Assembly (NCBI GenBank): GCA_963169805.1
Contig: CAUJDY010000132.1
Coordinates: forward strand, 1 to 45,765
Length of the DNA: 45,765 bases
From: Bdellovibrionota bacterium
GTDB taxonomy: Bacteria; Bdellovibrionota; Bdellovibrionia; Bdellovibrionales; JAEYZS01
Reading direction: 5' to 3'
Shown: in pieces, positions 7,831 through 16,077 of the stretch
Layout of the letters: the number at the start of each line of letters is the position of its first letter
Position numbering within the stretch: position 1 is the first letter of the stretch
Notes under the pieces: model-generated
Seen by the model: only the letters and a program-made list of their open reading frames with translations
Databases searched by the model: none
What the model was told of the DNA's origin: nothing
Made by a program: the position numbers and the translations under genes

Positions 7831-9181
7831 GCAAAAACACAAAGTGTTAATTGTAGATGATGAAAAGCCGATATGCGAGGTATTGTCTGCCTCATTGTTA
7901 GATGAGGGATATGAAATTGAAATTGCAAACGATGGAGAAAAGGGCCTTAAGGCCATTGAATCTTTTCAGCCAGAGGTAGTGCTTTTAGATATTTGGATGC
8001 CTGGTAAATTGGATGGTATTGATGTTCTTCAGGCTGCTAAACAAAAGTTTCCTTTAGTAGACTTTATAGTCATGTCTGGTCACGGGACAATCGAAACTGC
8101 TGTCAAGGCAACAAAGTTAGGAGCATGGGACTTTGTTGAAAAACCACTATCTAGCGATAAGATATTTATTCTTATCAAGAACATCATCAGTTTTCAGCAA
8201 GAGCGAAATGAAAAGCGAGCATTACTCAATAAGCTCAGAAAGAATTTTGCGATACTTGGTCATTCACAAAGTATTCAAGAGCTCAAAAAAAATATCACAA
8301 AGGCAGCTTCGGCTACAAAGCCAGCTTTTGTCGAGGGACCAATTGGTACTGGAAAGACATTAGCTGCACAAAATATTCACTATCTAAGCGAGAGAGCAAG
8401 CCAACCATTTGTTGAAGTCAATTGTAAATTAGTTCCTCAAGATCTCATTGATATGCAGCTCTTTGGGTTTGATAAAAAACATCTTATTGGTATTGAAGAA
8501 GTTCAGAAAGGTCATTTAGATTTAGCCCAGAACGGAACTATATACCTCAAAGAAATTTCTTATCTGAATGAAGAGACTCAGAGGAAAATACTCAAGTTGG
8601 TTCAAACTCACTCTTTCACAAGAGTAGGGCAATCTAAAGCAATTTCGTGTGATGTTAGATTGTTGCTTTCATCGACGCATGATTTGAAGCAGAGAGTGAA
8701 GTCGGGAGAGTTTTTATCTGAACTGTATTCTGCGATATCAGAGTTCACTTTGTTTGTGCCCGCACTGAAAGATCGTAAGGATGACATTCCTGTTTTAATT
8801 CAGCATTTTAGTGATTTTTATGCCCAAGAGAGCGGAACTCGTGCAAAAATATTTGATACAGATGCTATTGAAGCTTTAATGCGATATACATGGCCAGGAC
8901 ATGTTCGTGAATTGAAGAATTTTATCGAGCGAGTGTATATTTTGTTAGAAGATGACCGAGTGACGGCTGCGCTGTTAGTTGAAGAGGGGCTCATTGCTGG
9001 AGGAAACCAGGAGGCAATGCACGCATCCCAACTTAAAGTGGCTCGTTCTATGTTTGAGAAACAGTATATTTTAAGGAAGCTTGAAGAAAATAATGGAAAC
9101 GTTAGTAAAACTGCGGAAATGATTGGATTAGAGAGAAGTCACTTGCACAGAAAGATGAAAACTTACGGTATCGAAACATAA
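7823..9181 (+). CDS. ntrX: NtrX-like response regulator with degenerate AAA+ domain
   Basis: A 452-residue NtrC-family regulator: receiver domain (1-120, phosphoacceptor Asp56, Ser85, Lys107), AAA+ domain (about 145-385) and a Fis-type helix-turn-helix (about 410-450). Walker A is kept (GPIGTGKT, 172-179). The GAFTGA sigma-54 contact loop is replaced by KKHLIGI (218-224). The Walker B segment reads GTIYLKE with Lys243 where Asp is expected. The usual arginines in FREDLYYRL are Leu298 and Ala304. The sensor II motif WPGHVREL remains. I infer a DNA-binding regulator that probably does not remodel sigma-54 polymerase by ATP hydrolysis. Lack of GAFTGA has precedent among NtrX proteins; loss of Walker B Asp and both arginines is more drastic. 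Confidence 0.88.
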   Translation: MIKQKHKVLIVDDEKPICEVLSASLLDEGYEIEIANDGEKGLKAIESFQPEVVLLDIWMPGKLDGIDVLQAAKQKFPLVDFIVMSGHGTIETAVKATKLGAWDFVEKPLSSDKIFILIKNIISFQQERNEKRALLNKLRKNFAILGHSQSIQELKKNITKAASATKPAFVEGPIGTGKTLAAQNIHYLSERASQPFVEVNCKLVPQDLIDMQLFGFDKKHLIGIEEVQKGHLDLAQNGTIYLKEISYLNEETQRKILKLVQTHSFTRVGQSKAISCDVRLLLSSTHDLKQRVKSGEFLSELYSAISEFTLFVPALKDRKDDIPVLIQHFSDFYAQESGTRAKIFDTDAIEALMRYTWPGHVRELKNFIERVYILLEDDRVTAALLVEEGLIAGGNQEAMHASQLKVARSMFEKQYILRKLEENNGNVSKTAEMIGLERSHLHRKMKTYGIET

Positions 9182-9204
9182 CAAATATTAAGGATTAGTA
9201 ATAT

Positions 9205-10893
9205 ATGAAGTGGAGCAAAACTTTTATTTTTACTCTGAGAGAAGCGCCAAATGATGCGGAACTCGTATCACACAAATTATTGGCTCGTGGTGGATTTATT
9301 AGAAAAATAGCGCCAGGAATTTTTGTTTATCAAGATCTTGCACTGCGTGTGTTGCGCAAAATTGAATCTGTGATTCGTAAAGAAATGAATAGGTATGCAA
9401 CTGAGATATTAATGCCAATGGTTCAACCAAAAGAGCTCTGGGAAGAAACAAATAGGTGGTCCGAGGTTAGTGAGCTCCTTAAATTTAAAAACCGAGCTGA
9501 TCAAATGTTTTGCTTGGGCGGAACACATGAAGAAGTCGTTACAGATGTTGTCAGATCAGATGTTCGCTCGTATAGAGATTTACCAAAATTTCTCTATCAG
9601 ATTCAGACTAAGTACAGAGATGAAATTCGTCCCCGTTATGGCTTAATGAGAGCTCGTGAGTTCATAATGAAAGATGCATATTCTTTTGATACCACACAAG
9701 AAGAAGCATTTAAGAGTTACGATCATATGTTTGAGGCGTATAACAATATTTTTAAAAAATTAGGTTTAGATTACAGATCTGTCACTGCAGATGCGGGTAA
9801 TATTGGGGGTACTAAGACTCAAGAGTTTCAGGTACTAGCAGAGGCAGGAGAAGATCAATTATTGGTTGCTGGTGATCTTGCTTATAATGTTGAAATTGCG
9901 CCGCTAGACTATAAAGGCTCTGCTTCAGATGAAGCTCCAAAGGCGGTTGAAGAGTTTGCAACGCCAGGATTAAAAACAATCGAAGATCTTTCTGTATCTT
10001 TAAATCTTCCTAAAGAGAATTTGGTAAAGACTCTTTTCTTAAAAGATGACGATGGAAAGCCTCTATGTGTTCTCTTGAGAGGTTCGGATGAGCTGAATGC
10101 CGTCAAGTTAAAGAATTTAATGAAACTCGCAAACCCACCTCAAATGATGTCGGACGATGAAGTTCGTCAGTTAACAGGAGCATCTCCTGGAAGTTGCGGG
10201 CCTCAAGGTTTAAAAGTTGCTATTTATATGGATCATCATTTAAAGGGAATGAACAATTTTGTGGTTGGCGCAAACAAAGATGGGTTTCATATGAAAAATG
10301 TATGCCCAAATCGTGATTTCAAACCAACAGCAATCGGAGACGTCCGTTTGGCTAAAGAGGGTGATGTTGCTCCAAATGGTGAAAAGTACAAGGCTTATAA
10401 AGGAATTGAGGTTGGCCACATTTTTTATTTAGGTACCAAATATTCAGAGGCGATGAAGGCCAGTTACTTAGATAAAAATGGAAGATCACAGTGGATCGAG
10501 ATGGGGTGTTATGGCATAGGTGTAACACGCACGCTTCAAGCTGCAATTGAACAAAATCACGATGAAAATGGAATTATATGGCCGCAGGAAATTGCACCTT
10601 ATCACGTTCATCTTTGTGTATTAGATCCTAAGGATGAGGGATTAATGAAGTTCGCAGAGGGAATAGAGATGCAACTTGAGGAAAAAGGTTACGATGTTCT
10701 TTTGGATGATCGTGATGAAAGACCTGGTATTAAGTTTAAGGATGCAGATCTGCTTGGATTCCCAATCCGACTCAACATTGGGAAAAAAGGTTTTGAGGCA
10801 GGTGAAATAGACTTAGTTGTACGCAAAACAAAAGAGCAAATAAAACTCAGACCTCAAGATTCTTTTGATAAAATAATGGGGTTGTTAAAATAA
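9205..10893 (+). CDS. proS: Prolyl-tRNA synthetase
   Basis: Charges tRNA-Pro with proline. 562 residues, matching the bacterial-type enzyme. The class II core starts at residue 1 with KTFIFTLREAP; motif 2 includes YRDEIRPRYGLMRAREF; motif 3 is the glycine-rich EMGCYGIGVTR. Between motifs 2 and 3 lies the bacterial insertion (YbaK-like editing) domain beginning near TADAGNIGG and spanning about 220-385. The anticodon-binding domain is at the C-terminus. The ATG is preceded by AAGGAT about 9 bases upstream. It lies 23 bases after ntrX and 20 bases before pyrF, so it may share a transcript with either. Confidence 0.96.
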   Translation: MKWSKTFIFTLREAPNDAELVSHKLLARGGFIRKIAPGIFVYQDLALRVLRKIESVIRKEMNRYATEILMPMVQPKELWEETNRWSEVSELLKFKNRADQMFCLGGTHEEVVTDVVRSDVRSYRDLPKFLYQIQTKYRDEIRPRYGLMRAREFIMKDAYSFDTTQEEAFKSYDHMFEAYNNIFKKLGLDYRSVTADAGNIGGTKTQEFQVLAEAGEDQLLVAGDLAYNVEIAPLDYKGSASDEAPKAVEEFATPGLKTIEDLSVSLNLPKENLVKTLFLKDDDGKPLCVLLRGSDELNAVKLKNLMKLANPPQMMSDDEVRQLTGASPGSCGPQGLKVAIYMDHHLKGMNNFVVGANKDGFHMKNVCPNRDFKPTAIGDVRLAKEGDVAPNGEKYKAYKGIEVGHIFYLGTKYSEAMKASYLDKNGRSQWIEMGCYGIGVTRTLQAAIEQNHDENGIIWPQEIAPYHVHLCVLDPKDEGLMKFAEGIEMQLEEKGYDVLLDDRDERPGIKFKDADLLGFPIRLNIGKKGFEAGEIDLVVRKTKEQIKLRPQDSFDKIMGLLK

Positions 10894-10913
10894 CTGAGTA
10901 AAGGATTTCTTTT

Positions 10914-11609
10914 GTGAGCTATAAAGTTTTGAAAAACCCAATATTTATTGCGCTTGATGTAGATGATTTATCTGCAATACGACAAGTGGTTGAGCAAACT
11001 GCAGATCTGGTGGGCGGTTTTAAAATTGGACCTCGGACTGTTTTTCGTTATGGCCCATCCTTAGTACAAGAGATTGCGGAAAAGGCGCCAGTTTTTTTGG
11101 ATTTTAAATTTTACGATATACCGTCCACCATGGAAGCTTCTGTAAAGTCTACCTTTGATATGGGCGCCACTTTTTGTACGATTCACGCTGGTAGTGGAAG
11201 GAAAGCTCTATCTACGCTAGCAAATACGGAGTTGGAGCTAAGCTCGCAACGACCTTTTTATATTTTAGGTGTTACTGTTTTAACGAGCTTTGATGAATCT
11301 AACTTACCAATACACTTTCAAAAAAAATCAATTGCCAATCATGTTGACCTTCTTGTTGGAGAATCGCTAGAGAATGGTATTCAGAATTTTGTATGTTCAC
11401 CTCAAGAGTTGCAGACTTTAAAGAAAAAATACCCCAATGCGCGATTCACAACACCGGGAATTCGGTTTGAAGATTCTGGTGATGATCAAGCGCGTACAGC
11501 AACCTATTCTCAGGCAATAGAGTGGGGAGCCTCTGCTGTTGTAATCGGTCGCCCTGTTTTACAAGCAAAAGATCGTCGTCAATTCATAAAAGATCTTGGA
11601 GTGATATGA
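10914..11609 (+). CDS. pyrF: Orotidine 5'-phosphate decarboxylase
   Basis: Decarboxylates OMP to UMP, the last step of de novo pyrimidine synthesis. 231 residues, normal length. TIM-barrel signatures: ALDVDD at the N-terminus, FKIGP, the catalytic FLDFKFYDIPST (the D-x-K-x-x-D set), then TIHAG, TPGIR and the phosphate-binding VIGRPVLQA near the C-terminus. GTG start with AAAGGA about 8 bases upstream. The stop overlaps the next start (ATGA at 11606). Confidence 0.95.
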   Translation: MSYKVLKNPIFIALDVDDLSAIRQVVEQTADLVGGFKIGPRTVFRYGPSLVQEIAEKAPVFLDFKFYDIPSTMEASVKSTFDMGATFCTIHAGSGRKALSTLANTELELSSQRPFYILGVTVLTSFDESNLPIHFQKKSIANHVDLLVGESLENGIQNFVCSPQELQTLKKKYPNARFTTPGIRFEDSGDDQARTATYSQAIEWGASAVVIGRPVLQAKDRRQFIKDLGVI

Positions 11610-12322
11610 GAAAAGTTGCGGGACACCACAGTTGTGAAGAAGTATTTAAAGTTCGTCCAAAGGCAATTAAAACTGTTTATCTAAAAAAAGATTATCAGAA
11701 CTCTGACTATCTTTCAGACTTCTTTGCTCGATCAAAGCAACTCAAAATTCATATCAAATTAGTTGCCCCTCAAGAGTTAGATCGTATTTGCGAAGGCCAC
11801 CAGGGGATTGTACTGGATGTTGATGGAGCGCCCGAGTTGGATTTTAAGGCGCTAGAGAAAAAAGAGCGAGCTTTGATTATTGCATTAGATGGTATTGAAG
11901 ATCCTCAGAACTTAGGAAATATTTTAAGGTCTGCCTGGCTAATGGGGGCTGATGGAATTCTAATAACTGAGAATAGATCTGTAGGTCTGACTCCCTCGGT
12001 TTGTAAAATTGCCAGTGGCGGTGCCGAACATGTTCCCATAGAAAGTTATAATCAGATTATACAGGGTTTTGAAAAGCTCAAAGAGATCGGTTTTTGGGTC
12101 TACGGGCTTTCGGAAAAAGCTGAAAAGCCTACCTATGCTCTTGAAATGGCTGCCAAAACTGTCTTGGTAGCAGGATCCGAGATGAAGGGTATGAAGCCAC
12201 AAACTCTCAAGGCTTGCGATGAGCTTGTAACAATTCCTCAGGTAGATGTGGCGGCAAGCCTCAATGTTGCAACTTCTGTTGCTCTTGGAACTTATGAGTA
12301 TTTAAGTCAGATGGCTAGATGA
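11606..12322 (+). CDS. rlmB: RlmB-type SpoU family rRNA 2'-O-methyltransferase
   Basis: A 238-residue SPOUT-class methyltransferase that probably methylates a ribose of 23S rRNA using S-adenosylmethionine. An N-terminal substrate-binding region (about 1-80, GHHSCEEVFK) precedes the catalytic knot with motif 1 NLGNILRSA, motif 2 VAGSEMKGM and motif 3 IPQVDVAASLNVATSVAL. I chose ATG 11606, which has GGAG 4 bases upstream and overlaps the pyrF stop. The open frame extends upstream into pyrF (11522), but that start has no merit. Family membership is secure; RlmB rather than another SpoU enzyme (TrmH, TsnR) is inferred from length and domain layout. Confidence 0.85.
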   Translation: MRKVAGHHSCEEVFKVRPKAIKTVYLKKDYQNSDYLSDFFARSKQLKIHIKLVAPQELDRICEGHQGIVLDVDGAPELDFKALEKKERALIIALDGIEDPQNLGNILRSAWLMGADGILITENRSVGLTPSVCKIASGGAEHVPIESYNQIIQGFEKLKEIGFWVYGLSEKAEKPTYALEMAAKTVLVAGSEMKGMKPQTLKACDELVTIPQVDVAASLNVATSVALGTYEYLSQMAR

Positions 12323-12359
12323 ATGGGTATAAGCAAAAGTGATGGATGCGTTAGTTCTG

Positions 12360-12374
12360 ATGCTTTATAAGCAT
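12360..12374 (+). other. Short hairpin downstream of rlmB
   Basis: ATGCTT (12360-12365) and AAGCAT (12369-12374) form a 6-bp stem with a 3-base loop. The bases after it are A/T-rich but there is no immediate T run, so a terminator function is weakly supported. Confidence 0.25.
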
Positions 12375-12431
12375 ATAAAACTTGCTTTCATAATTAATTT
12401 TTATTTGGATTTGCAATCTCTCCTAGCTTGG

Positions 12432-12497
12432 AATCCTCGAAACGAGGGCTCCTGCCCTCGCCAAAGGGGAGCTCATGAAGAGCTTCTTTCGAGGATT
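12432..12497. other. Three-stem palindromic element, candidate structured RNA or repeat
   Basis: A perfect 11-bp outer inverted repeat (AATCCTCGAAA 12432-12442 with TTTCGAGGATT 12487-12497) encloses a 7-bp hairpin CGAGGGC/GCCCTCG (12443-12460, loop TCCT) and a second hairpin centred on AGCTC/GAGCT (12470-12484), which G-U pairs extend to 8 bp. Together they would fold as a three-way junction. No reading frame crosses it convincingly. This 321-base gap between rlmB and the tRNA cluster otherwise holds only A/T-rich sequence and a possible promoter. Options: small structured RNA, mobile palindromic repeat, or processing/termination structure. Confidence 0.45.
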
Positions 12498-12587
12498 GAA
12501 AAACATGTAAGTTTTTAAGATGGGTTTGTCTCTGAGAGACTTTCTAAAGCCTAGAAATTACGCAATAAAAATAAAAAATAATATTCT

Positions 12588-12616
12588 TTGACTAACCCCC
12601 GTTAATTTCTTAAAAA
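12588..12616 (+). promoter_or_regulatory. Possible promoter for the tRNA-tuf operon
   Basis: TTGACT (12588-12593), a 17-base spacer that includes a C run, then TAAAAA (12611-12616). A second -10-like TATAGA at 12628-12633 lies 11 bases before the first tRNA but lacks a good -35. Either could start the tRNA transcript. Confidence 0.35.
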
Positions 12617-12643
12617 AGTCGTCTGCTTATAGAATTATTTTAA

Positions 12644-12719
12644 GCTGGTTTAGCTCAATTGGTAGAGCAGCTGATTTGTAATCAGCAGGTTGCGGGTTCG
12701 AGTCCCATAACCAGCTCCA
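12644..12719 (+). tRNA. tRNA-Thr (TGT)
   Basis: 76 bases including encoded CCA. Acceptor stem GCTGGTT pairs perfectly with AACCAGC, the anticodon stem-loop CTGATTTGTAATCAG gives anticodon TGT, and the T loop reads GGTTCGAGTCC. First tRNA of the Thr-Tyr-Gly-Thr group before tuf. Confidence 0.97.
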
Positions 12720-12756
12720 TTATGTTTTAGAGGCAGACACTTGTGAAATACACAAG

Positions 12757-12842
12757 GGAGAGATACCCAAGTGGCCAAAGGGAACAGACTGTAAATCTGT
12801 CGGCTTATGCCTTCGAAGGTTCGAATCCTTCTCTCTCCACCA
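12757..12842 (+). tRNA. tRNA-Tyr (GTA)
   Basis: 86 bases with encoded CCA and a long variable arm, as expected for a class II tRNA. Acceptor GGAGAGA pairs with TCTCTCC; the anticodon loop CTGTAAA gives GTA; T loop GGTTCGAATCC. Confidence 0.97.
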
Positions 12843-12928
12843 GTTTTTAGTAACGCAAGAAACTGTGGAGTTTGGGTTGTTCTTTGGAATTAAGTTGTGC
12901 GAGAGTATTGTCTCAAAGCACGTGTTGA

Positions 12929-13004
12929 GCGGGAGTAGCTCATTTGGTAGAGCATCAGCCTTCCAAGCTGAGGGTAGCGAGTTCGAGCCTCGTCTCCCGC
13001 TCCA
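12929..13004 (+). tRNA. tRNA-Gly (TCC)
   Basis: 76 bases with encoded CCA. Acceptor GCGGGAG pairs with CTCCCGC; the anticodon stem-loop CAGCCTTCCAAGCTG gives TCC; T loop GTTCGAGCC. Confidence 0.97.
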
Positions 13005-13026
13005 TTTTATCGTTAGGCAAGAGATT

Positions 13027-13101
13027 GCCCGCGTAGCTCAGTGGTAGAGTGCACCCTTGGTAAGGGTGAGGTCACGAGTCCGATTCTCGTCGTGGGCTCC
13101 A
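13027..13101 (+). tRNA. tRNA-Thr (GGT)
   Basis: 75 bases with encoded CCA. Acceptor GCCCGCG pairs with CGTGGGC with one G-U; the anticodon stem-loop CACCCTTGGTAAGGGTG gives GGT. With the TGT tRNA above it covers threonine codons from both ends of the cluster. Confidence 0.96.
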
Positions 13102-13132
13102 CTTAACTGAGTTTTTAATTTAGGAAATAAAG

Positions 13133-13161
13133 TTTGAACTAGTTTAGTTCAAAATTTTTTT
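13133..13161 (+). terminator. Intrinsic terminator or attenuator between the tRNAs and tuf
   Basis: TTTGAACTA (13133-13141) and TAGTTCAAA (13145-13153) form a perfect 9-bp stem with loop GTT, followed by A and seven T (13155-13161). The shape is that of a Rho-independent terminator, though the stem is A/T-rich. It lies about 70 bases before tuf with no obvious new promoter, so partial readthrough into tuf is likely. Confidence 0.55.
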
Positions 13162-13231
13162 AAGAAAAGCCATAAGGCTTAAAGTTTAATAACAAGGCTA
13201 ACTACAAAAGCTATTAGTAGGAGGATTACGA

Positions 13232-14422
13232 ATGGCTAAGGCTAAATTTGAGAGAAAAAAGCCGCATTGTAACATCGGCACCATCGGTCACGTTGACCAT
13301 GGTAAGACAAGCTTAACAGCTGCAATCACAAAGGTTCTCGCTGAGACGGGTGGAGCAGTTGCAATGGCTTATGACCAAATTGATAATGCCCCTGAAGAAA
13401 GAGAAAGAGGTATTACAATCAATACAACTCACGTTGAGTATGAGACGACAAATCGTCACTATGCGCACGTGGATTGCCCAGGTCACGCGGACTACGTAAA
13501 AAACATGATTACTGGTGCTGCTCAGATGGATGGAGCGATTCTTGTCGTTTCTGCTGCTGACGGTCCAATGCCACAAACTCGTGAGCACATTCTTCTTGCA
13601 AGACAAGTTGGTGTTCCTGCGATGGTTGTTTTCATGAACAAAGTGGATATGGTTGATGATAAAGAGCTTCTTGATCTAGTTGAAATGGAAGTTCGCGATC
13701 TACTTAACAAGTATGATTTCCCAGGTGATGAAATTCCAATCGTAAAAGGTTCTGCTCTTAAGGCGCTTGAAGGTGATAAGGGTGAAATCGGTGCTCAAGC
13801 AATTCTTGCTCTTATGGCAAAAGTTGATGAGTACATCCCGCAACCTGAAAGAGCAATTGATAAGCCTTTCTTGATGCCTGTGGAAGACGTTTTCTCGATT
13901 TCTGGTCGTGGTACAGTTGTTACCGGCCGTGTTGAGAGAGGTCGTGTAAATGTGAATGACGAAGTTGAAATCGTTGGTATTAGACCAACTACGAAGACAA
14001 CAGTTACTGGTGTGGAAATGTTCAGAAAGCTTCTTGATTATGGTGAGGCTGGAGATAACATCGGTGCTCTTCTTCGTGGTACGAAAAAAGAAGAAGTTGA
14101 AAGAGGACAAGTTCTTGCTAAGCCAGGAACAATTACTCCGCACAAAAAATTTAAGGCGGAAGTATATGTTCTCACTAAAGAAGAAGGTGGAAGACACACT
14201 CCGTTCTTTAACGGATATCGTCCACAGTTCTACTTTAGAACAACAGACGTAACTGGAGTTGTAACTTTAAAACAAGGTACAGAGATGGTTATGCCTGGTG
14301 ATAGAGCGGAATTTAATGTTGAGTTGATTGTTCCAGTAGCAATGGAAAAAGAGCTTCGTTTTGCTATCCGTGAGGGTGGAAGAACGATCGGCGCTGGCGT
14401 TGTAACTGAAATTATTGAATAA
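13232..14422 (+). CDS. tuf: Elongation factor Tu
   Basis: Delivers aminoacyl-tRNA to the ribosome as a GTP complex. 396 residues, normal length. GTPase motifs: GHVDHGKT at 19-26, the switch I RGITI, DCPGH, and NKVD; domains 2 and 3 follow without gaps. Strong AGGAGG 8 bases before the ATG. It sits directly after tRNA Thr-Tyr-Gly-Thr, the position of tufB in E. coli. No second copy occurs between fusA and rpsJ, where tufA usually lies, so this may be the only copy, which the window cannot prove. Confidence 0.98.
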   Translation: MAKAKFERKKPHCNIGTIGHVDHGKTSLTAAITKVLAETGGAVAMAYDQIDNAPEERERGITINTTHVEYETTNRHYAHVDCPGHADYVKNMITGAAQMDGAILVVSAADGPMPQTREHILLARQVGVPAMVVFMNKVDMVDDKELLDLVEMEVRDLLNKYDFPGDEIPIVKGSALKALEGDKGEIGAQAILALMAKVDEYIPQPERAIDKPFLMPVEDVFSISGRGTVVTGRVERGRVNVNDEVEIVGIRPTTKTTVTGVEMFRKLLDYGEAGDNIGALLRGTKKEEVERGQVLAKPGTITPHKKFKAEVYVLTKEEGGRHTPFFNGYRPQFYFRTTDVTGVVTLKQGTEMVMPGDRAEFNVELIVPVAMEKELRFAIREGGRTIGAGVVTEIIE

Positions 14423-14456
14423 TTAATTCAATTAAATTTTAGAAAATAGGTGCTTT

Positions 14457-14480
14457 GGGGATCTTTTAAACAAGATCCCC
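14457..14480 (+). terminator. Hairpin after tuf, possible weak terminator
   Basis: GGGGATCTT (14457-14465) pairs perfectly with AAGATCCCC (14472-14480) across a 6-base loop. The following bases are ATTGCTGTTTT, not a clean T run. It may stop part of the transcription after tuf or protect the 3' end. The rest of the gap up to tRNA-Trp has no coding signal; rpmG, often found here in other bacteria, is absent. Confidence 0.45.
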
Positions 14481-14566
14481 ATTGCTGTTTTAAGAACCAT
14501 ACCACTAAATCAAATAAAATTGATGATGTGGGAGATAAAAGCAGAATTAAAAGTTGCCCATAAAAT

Positions 14567-14642
14567 AGGGCAGTAGCTCCAACGGTAGAGCATCGGATTC
14601 CAAATCCGAGTGTTGTGGGTTCGAATCCCTCCTGCCCTGCCA
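14567..14642 (+). tRNA. tRNA-Trp (CCA)
   Basis: 76 bases with encoded CCA. Acceptor AGGGCAG pairs with CTGCCCT; the anticodon stem-loop CGGATTCCAAATCCG gives CCA; T loop GGTTCGAATCC. It lies 48 bases before secE, a common arrangement, and is probably cut from the same transcript. Confidence 0.97.
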
Positions 14643-14690
14643 ATAACAGGTAGCTTTGAAGTTCTGACAGTTATCGCTAAAGAGGACAAA

Positions 14691-15071
14691 ATGGATCAGT
14701 CGAACAAAAAAATAGTAACGGTGAGTTTTTTAGCATTCGGTGCGATTGCAGCGTATGTTTTAAGCTCCGTCATCAAGATCCTTGAAGCTTCCGTAAGCTT
14801 TTTTGCACGTCTTTCGGGTAACGATATTTTTACTCATGGTTTGCCAGTAGGTGTTGGTATTGCGCTTTTTTTATTTTTGCAATTCAACCCAAAAACAAGT
14901 CAATGGGGAGAAGATGTCGTAGCTGAATTACGCAAAATGGTGTGGAGAACAGGAAAAGATACTGTCGCAGTAACAATTGCGGTTTGTATTATGGTTCTGG
15001 TCTCAGGGGTGGTACTCGGACTTCTCGATTATCTCTCTAGCAAACTGATTAACTATCTTATTTCACTATAG
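14691..15071 (+). CDS. secE: Preprotein translocase subunit SecE
   Basis: Inner-membrane partner of SecY in the Sec translocon. 126 residues with three hydrophobic segments (about 8-28, 45-64 and 99-120), like the three-span E. coli protein rather than the single-span form. The conserved cytoplasmic helix with ELRKMVWRTGKDT precedes the last span. The ATG at 14691 has AGAGGA 4 bases upstream. The open frame extends upstream into tRNA-Trp, so earlier starts are not credible. nusG follows within 10 bases. Confidence 0.93.
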   Translation: MDQSNKKIVTVSFLAFGAIAAYVLSSVIKILEASVSFFARLSGNDIFTHGLPVGVGIALFLFLQFNPKTSQWGEDVVAELRKMVWRTGKDTVAVTIAVCIMVLVSGVVLGLLDYLSSKLINYLISL

Positions 15072-15080
15072 GAGATGGCC

Positions 15081-15614
15081 ATGAGTAAAAAATGGTACAT
15101 CGTAAATGTTCATTCTGGATTTGAGAGTCAAGCTAAAACGTCTCTTGAAGAGAGAGTGAAGAGGTACGGAATGCAGGACAAATTTGGAGAAATCCTAGTT
15201 CCGTCCGAGAATGTTGTTCAGTTGGTAAAAGGTAAAAAGCAAACGCGTTCTAAGAAATTCTTTCCAGGCTACATGTTTGTAGAAATGGATATGAGTGAAC
15301 AGGCGTGGATGTTAGTTACTGGCACTACTAAAGTGTCAGGCTTTGTTGGTAACAAGACAAACCCTCTTCCGGTTCCACCAGAAGAAGTTGCTCGAGTCAC
15401 TAAACAAGCTGAGCAAGGAGCTGATAAGCCAAAAGCAAAAGTCGACTTCACTGAGGGTGAAGCTGTACGAGTTGTAGATGGCCCTTTCAGTAACTTTAAT
15501 GGCACTGTGGAAGAAATTAATTACGAGAAAGAGAAAGTTAAAGTTCTAGTAAGCATCTTTGGTCGTCCTACACCTGTAGAACTAGATTTTATCCAAGTCG
15601 TAAAAAGCGAATAA
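15081..15614 (+). CDS. nusG: Transcription antitermination factor NusG
   Basis: Binds RNA polymerase and links it to Rho or to ribosomal protein S10. 177 residues. The NGN domain begins KKWYIVNVHSGFE and contains KKFFPGYMFVEM; the C-terminal KOW domain contains VRVVDGPFSNFNGTVEEI. I chose ATG 15081 rather than the in-frame ATG 15075, because AGGAG ends at 15074, leaving 6 bases before 15081 and none before 15075. It is co-transcribed with secE and rplK. Confidence 0.96.
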   Translation: MSKKWYIVNVHSGFESQAKTSLEERVKRYGMQDKFGEILVPSENVVQLVKGKKQTRSKKFFPGYMFVEMDMSEQAWMLVTGTTKVSGFVGNKTNPLPVPPEEVARVTKQAEQGADKPKAKVDFTEGEAVRVVDGPFSNFNGTVEEINYEKEKVKVLVSIFGRPTPVELDFIQVVKSE

Positions 15615-15643
15615 ATCGGTAAAAAGCTTTAAGGAGAAAAAGT

Positions 15644-16069
15644 ATGGCAAAGAAAATTAATGCGTTAGTAAAGCTTCAAATTCCTGCAGGTAAAGCAAAT
15701 CCTGCTCCGCCAGTTGGTCCAGCTCTTGGTCAGCAGGGTGTGAATATCATGGAATTTTGTAAGCAGTTCAACGCTCGAACACAAAAATTAGGTGATACTA
15801 TCGTTCCTGTAATCATCACTGTTTATCAGGACCGTTCATTCACATTTATTACTAAGACAGCGCCTGTGTCTATCTTGATTAAGCAAACTTTAAAACTTGA
15901 GAGCGGTTCTAAAATGCCTCAAAAAGATAAAGTTGCAAAAATTAAGAAGGATCAAGTCAGAAAAATTGCTGAAATAAAAATGCCTGACCTCAATTGCATG
16001 ACAATTGAATCTGCGATGAACCAAGTGATTGGTACAGCGAAGAGCATGGGCATTGAGATTGTGGACTGA
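15644..16069 (+). CDS. rplK: 50S ribosomal protein L11
   Basis: Part of the GTPase-associated centre of the large subunit. 141 residues, the standard length. N-terminal domain starts with [22 protein letters not shown], including the conserved proline-rich stretch; the C-terminal domain binds 23S rRNA and ends near [18 protein letters not shown] precedes the ATG by about 8 bases. rplA starts 8 bases after the stop. Confidence 0.97.
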   Translation: MAKKINALVKLQIPAGKANPAPPVGPALGQQGVNIMEFCKQFNARTQKLGDTIVPVIITVYQDRSFTFITKTAPVSILIKQTLKLESGSKMPQKDKVAKIKKDQVRKIAEIKMPDLNCMTIESAMNQVIGTAKSMGIEIVD

Positions 16070-16077
16070 GGTGAAAT

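Noticed and set aside
12865-13047. Open frame across tRNA-Gly and tRNA-Thr
   Set aside because: It is made of tRNA sequence; both tRNAs fold well and account for the conservation.
13700-14197. 165-codon open frame antisense to tuf
   Set aside because: It lies wholly within a highly conserved gene on the opposite strand, has no ribosome-binding site and a composition typical of the reverse complement of tuf.
14610-14690. Longer SecE beginning inside tRNA-Trp
   Set aside because: It overlaps the mature tRNA; the ATG at 14691 has a proper ribosome-binding site and gives the expected length.
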